Below are positions 6,174 through 7,837 of a stretch of 7,837 nucleotides of DNA, one piece after another. Within the stretch, counting starts at the first letter, position 1; every line of letters begins with the position of its first letter. The notes under the pieces were generated by a model. It was given only the letters and a program-made list of their open reading frames with translations, did no database searches and was not told the origin of the DNA. Source of the DNA: DATNIC01 sp035604635 (GTDB lineage: Bacteria > Vulcanimicrobiota > Vulcanimicrobiia > Vulcanimicrobiales > Vulcanimicrobiaceae); contig DATNIC010000117.1 of NCBI GenBank assembly GCA_035604635.1, positions 1 to 7,837 of the forward strand, in the 5' to 3' direction. The translations under genes and the position numbers were made by a program.

Positions 6174-6932
6174 ATGTCCGTCATTTCCATGAAGGCCCTC
6201 TTAGAGGCCGGGGTCCACTTCGGGCACCAGACCCGCCGTTGGAATCCCAAGATGAAGCCGTACATCTTCCAAGAGCGCAACGGCATCTACATCATCGATC
6301 TCGCCAAGACCGTGATGAAGCTGCGCGAAGTGTACGAAGCCGTCAAGCAGATGTCTCGCGAGGGGAAAGTCATTCTCTACGTCGGGACCAAGAAACAGGC
6401 GCAAGAGGTGGTCAAAGAAGAGGCCGAGCGCGCCGGGACGTTCTACGTCAACCAGCGCTGGCTCGGCGGGACGCTCACGAATTTTGCGACGATCCAGAAA
6501 CGGATCGCGCGCCTGCGCGAGCTCGAAGGGATGCGCGATCAGGGCACGTTCGACTTGCTCCCCAAGAAAGAAGTGAGCAAGCTCGACGAGGAGCTCACGC
6601 GCCTCGAGCGTTTCCTGGGCGGGATCAAGGACATGCATCGCCTGCCCGACGCCGTCTTCGTCGTCGATCCCAAGAAAGAGCGGATCGCCGTGCTCGAAGC
6701 CCGCAAACTGAAGATCCCGATCATCGCCGTCGTGGACACGAACTGCGATCCGGATGAGATCGACTACCTGATCCCCGGCAACGATGACGCGATCCGTGCG
6801 GTTAAGCTAATGGTCTCGAAAATTTCCGATGCGATCATCGAGGGCAAGACCGAGACCGAGAGTGCCTACGACGCGACCGAATACGAAGAACAATACACCG
6901 AAAGCCAAGCTTTGGAAGAGACACCCGCCTAG
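6174..6932 (+). CDS. rpsB: Small ribosomal subunit protein S2
   Basis: Ribosomal protein uS2, which binds the back of the 30S head-body junction next to S1 and is needed for translation. It has 252 residues, typical of bacteria. The N-terminal block is MSVISMKALLEAGVHFGHQT and then RRWNPKMKPYIFQERNG (21-37). The S2 signatures RWLGGTLTNF (95-104) and PDEIDYLIPGNDDAIRAVKLM (193-213) are intact. A coiled-coil region lies around 105-155 (IQKRIARLREL to ELTRLERFL). The C-terminal about 25 residues are an acidic, glutamate-rich tail, variable in the family. The ATG at 6174 has AGAAAGG 6 nt upstream; the second Met at residue 6 is a less likely start because the preceding residues are conserved in S2. 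It is followed after a single base by tsf. Expression is probably from the extended -10 promoter, with a structured leader. Confidence 0.98.
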   Translation: MSVISMKALLEAGVHFGHQTRRWNPKMKPYIFQERNGIYIIDLAKTVMKLREVYEAVKQMSREGKVILYVGTKKQAQEVVKEEAERAGTFYVNQRWLGGTLTNFATIQKRIARLRELEGMRDQGTFDLLPKKEVSKLDEELTRLERFLGGIKDMHRLPDAVFVVDPKKERIAVLEARKLKIPIIAVVDTNCDPDEIDYLIPGNDDAIRAVKLMVSKISDAIIEGKTETESAYDATEYEEQYTESQALEETPA

Positions 6933-6933
6933 C

Positions 6934-7545
<612 letters not shown>

Positions 7546-7556
7546 CCGCCCCGCAG

Positions 7557-7837
7557 ATGCCCACGTACACGCGCGTCCTGCTCAAACTCTCCGGTGAGGC
7601 TTTCATCGGAAGCGACTCCAACATCGACCATGAGACGACGAGTTGGATGGCGCGGCAGATCGCGGACGTCCACAACGACGGGACGGAGATCGCAATCGTC
7701 GTGGGCGGAGGAAACATCTGGCGCGGCCAGGCGCACGAAGCGGTCGGGATGGAGCGCGCGACTGCGGACTACATGGGGATGCTCGCGACGATCATCAACG
7801 GGCTCGCGCTGCAGGATTCGCTCGAACGTATCGGGAT
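7557..7837 (+). CDS. pyrH: UMP kinase (PyrH), 3' end outside window
   Basis: Phosphorylates UMP to UDP with ATP in pyrimidine nucleotide synthesis; bacterial PyrH is a hexamer of the amino acid kinase family. The first 93 residues are visible of an expected 235-245. The ATP-binding start RVLLKLSGEAF (6-16) and the GGGNIWRG loop (50-57) are present. The UMP-binding block MERATADYMGMLATIINGLALQDSLE (65-90) is nearly the family consensus, with Asp71 and Met73 in the expected places. The frame stays open to the window edge. The ATG at 7557 is 11 nt after the tsf stop. GAGGAG at the very end of tsf is the only Shine-Dalgarno candidate, 14 nt upstream and so rather far. This is the usual rpsB-tsf-pyrH order; frr often comes next. 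Confidence 0.96.
   Translation, partial: MPTYTRVLLKLSGEAFIGSDSNIDHETTSWMARQIADVHNDGTEIAIVVGGGNIWRGQAHEAVGMERATADYMGMLATIINGLALQDSLERIG

Overview
The window comes from a GC-rich bacterium and splits into two divergent transcription blocks. Strong GC codon bias produces long antisense shadow ORFs across the real genes. The rpsB-tsf-pyrH order, a short EF-Ts of 203 aa and a Bacillus-like RmlA fit a deep-branching, non-proteobacterial, GC-rich lineage. Ca. Eremiobacterota, Dormibacterota or Chloroflexota-type groups come to mind, but the sequence alone does not settle this.

Left block, minus strand, read from about 4989 down to the left edge: cysQ-type 3'(2'),5'-bisphosphate nucleotidase, TauE/SafE-type anion permease, dTDP-glucose 4,6-dehydratase (rmlB/rfbB), a two-module glycosyltransferase, and glucose-1-phosphate thymidylyltransferase (rmlA/rfbA, cut by the window edge). 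The genes are 28 nt apart, 5 nt overlapping, 13 nt apart and 26 nt apart, so they look like one operon. RmlA makes dTDP-glucose and RmlB converts it to dTDP-4-keto-6-deoxyglucose. The glycosyltransferase probably uses an activated sugar to build a surface glycan. rmlC and rmlD are not in the window and may lie beyond the left edge. The first two genes point to sulfur or PAP metabolism, an unusual partner for a deoxysugar cluster.

Right block, plus strand: an FkbM-type SAM-dependent methyltransferase starts 76 nt from cysQ in the divergent direction. It is followed by the housekeeping run rpsB (ribosomal protein S2), tsf (EF-Ts) and pyrH (UMP kinase, cut by the right edge). An extended -10 promoter immediately after the fkbM stop and a 113-nt structured leader precede rpsB.

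No tRNA, rRNA, CRISPR array, insertion sequence or phage gene was seen. No clearly novel multi-gene system was found. The points most worth checking are the apparent ATT start of rmlB, the structured rpsB leader, the glycosyltransferase with a degenerate GT-B half, the sulfur/deoxysugar gene pairing, and an operator-like repeat in the divergent spacer.
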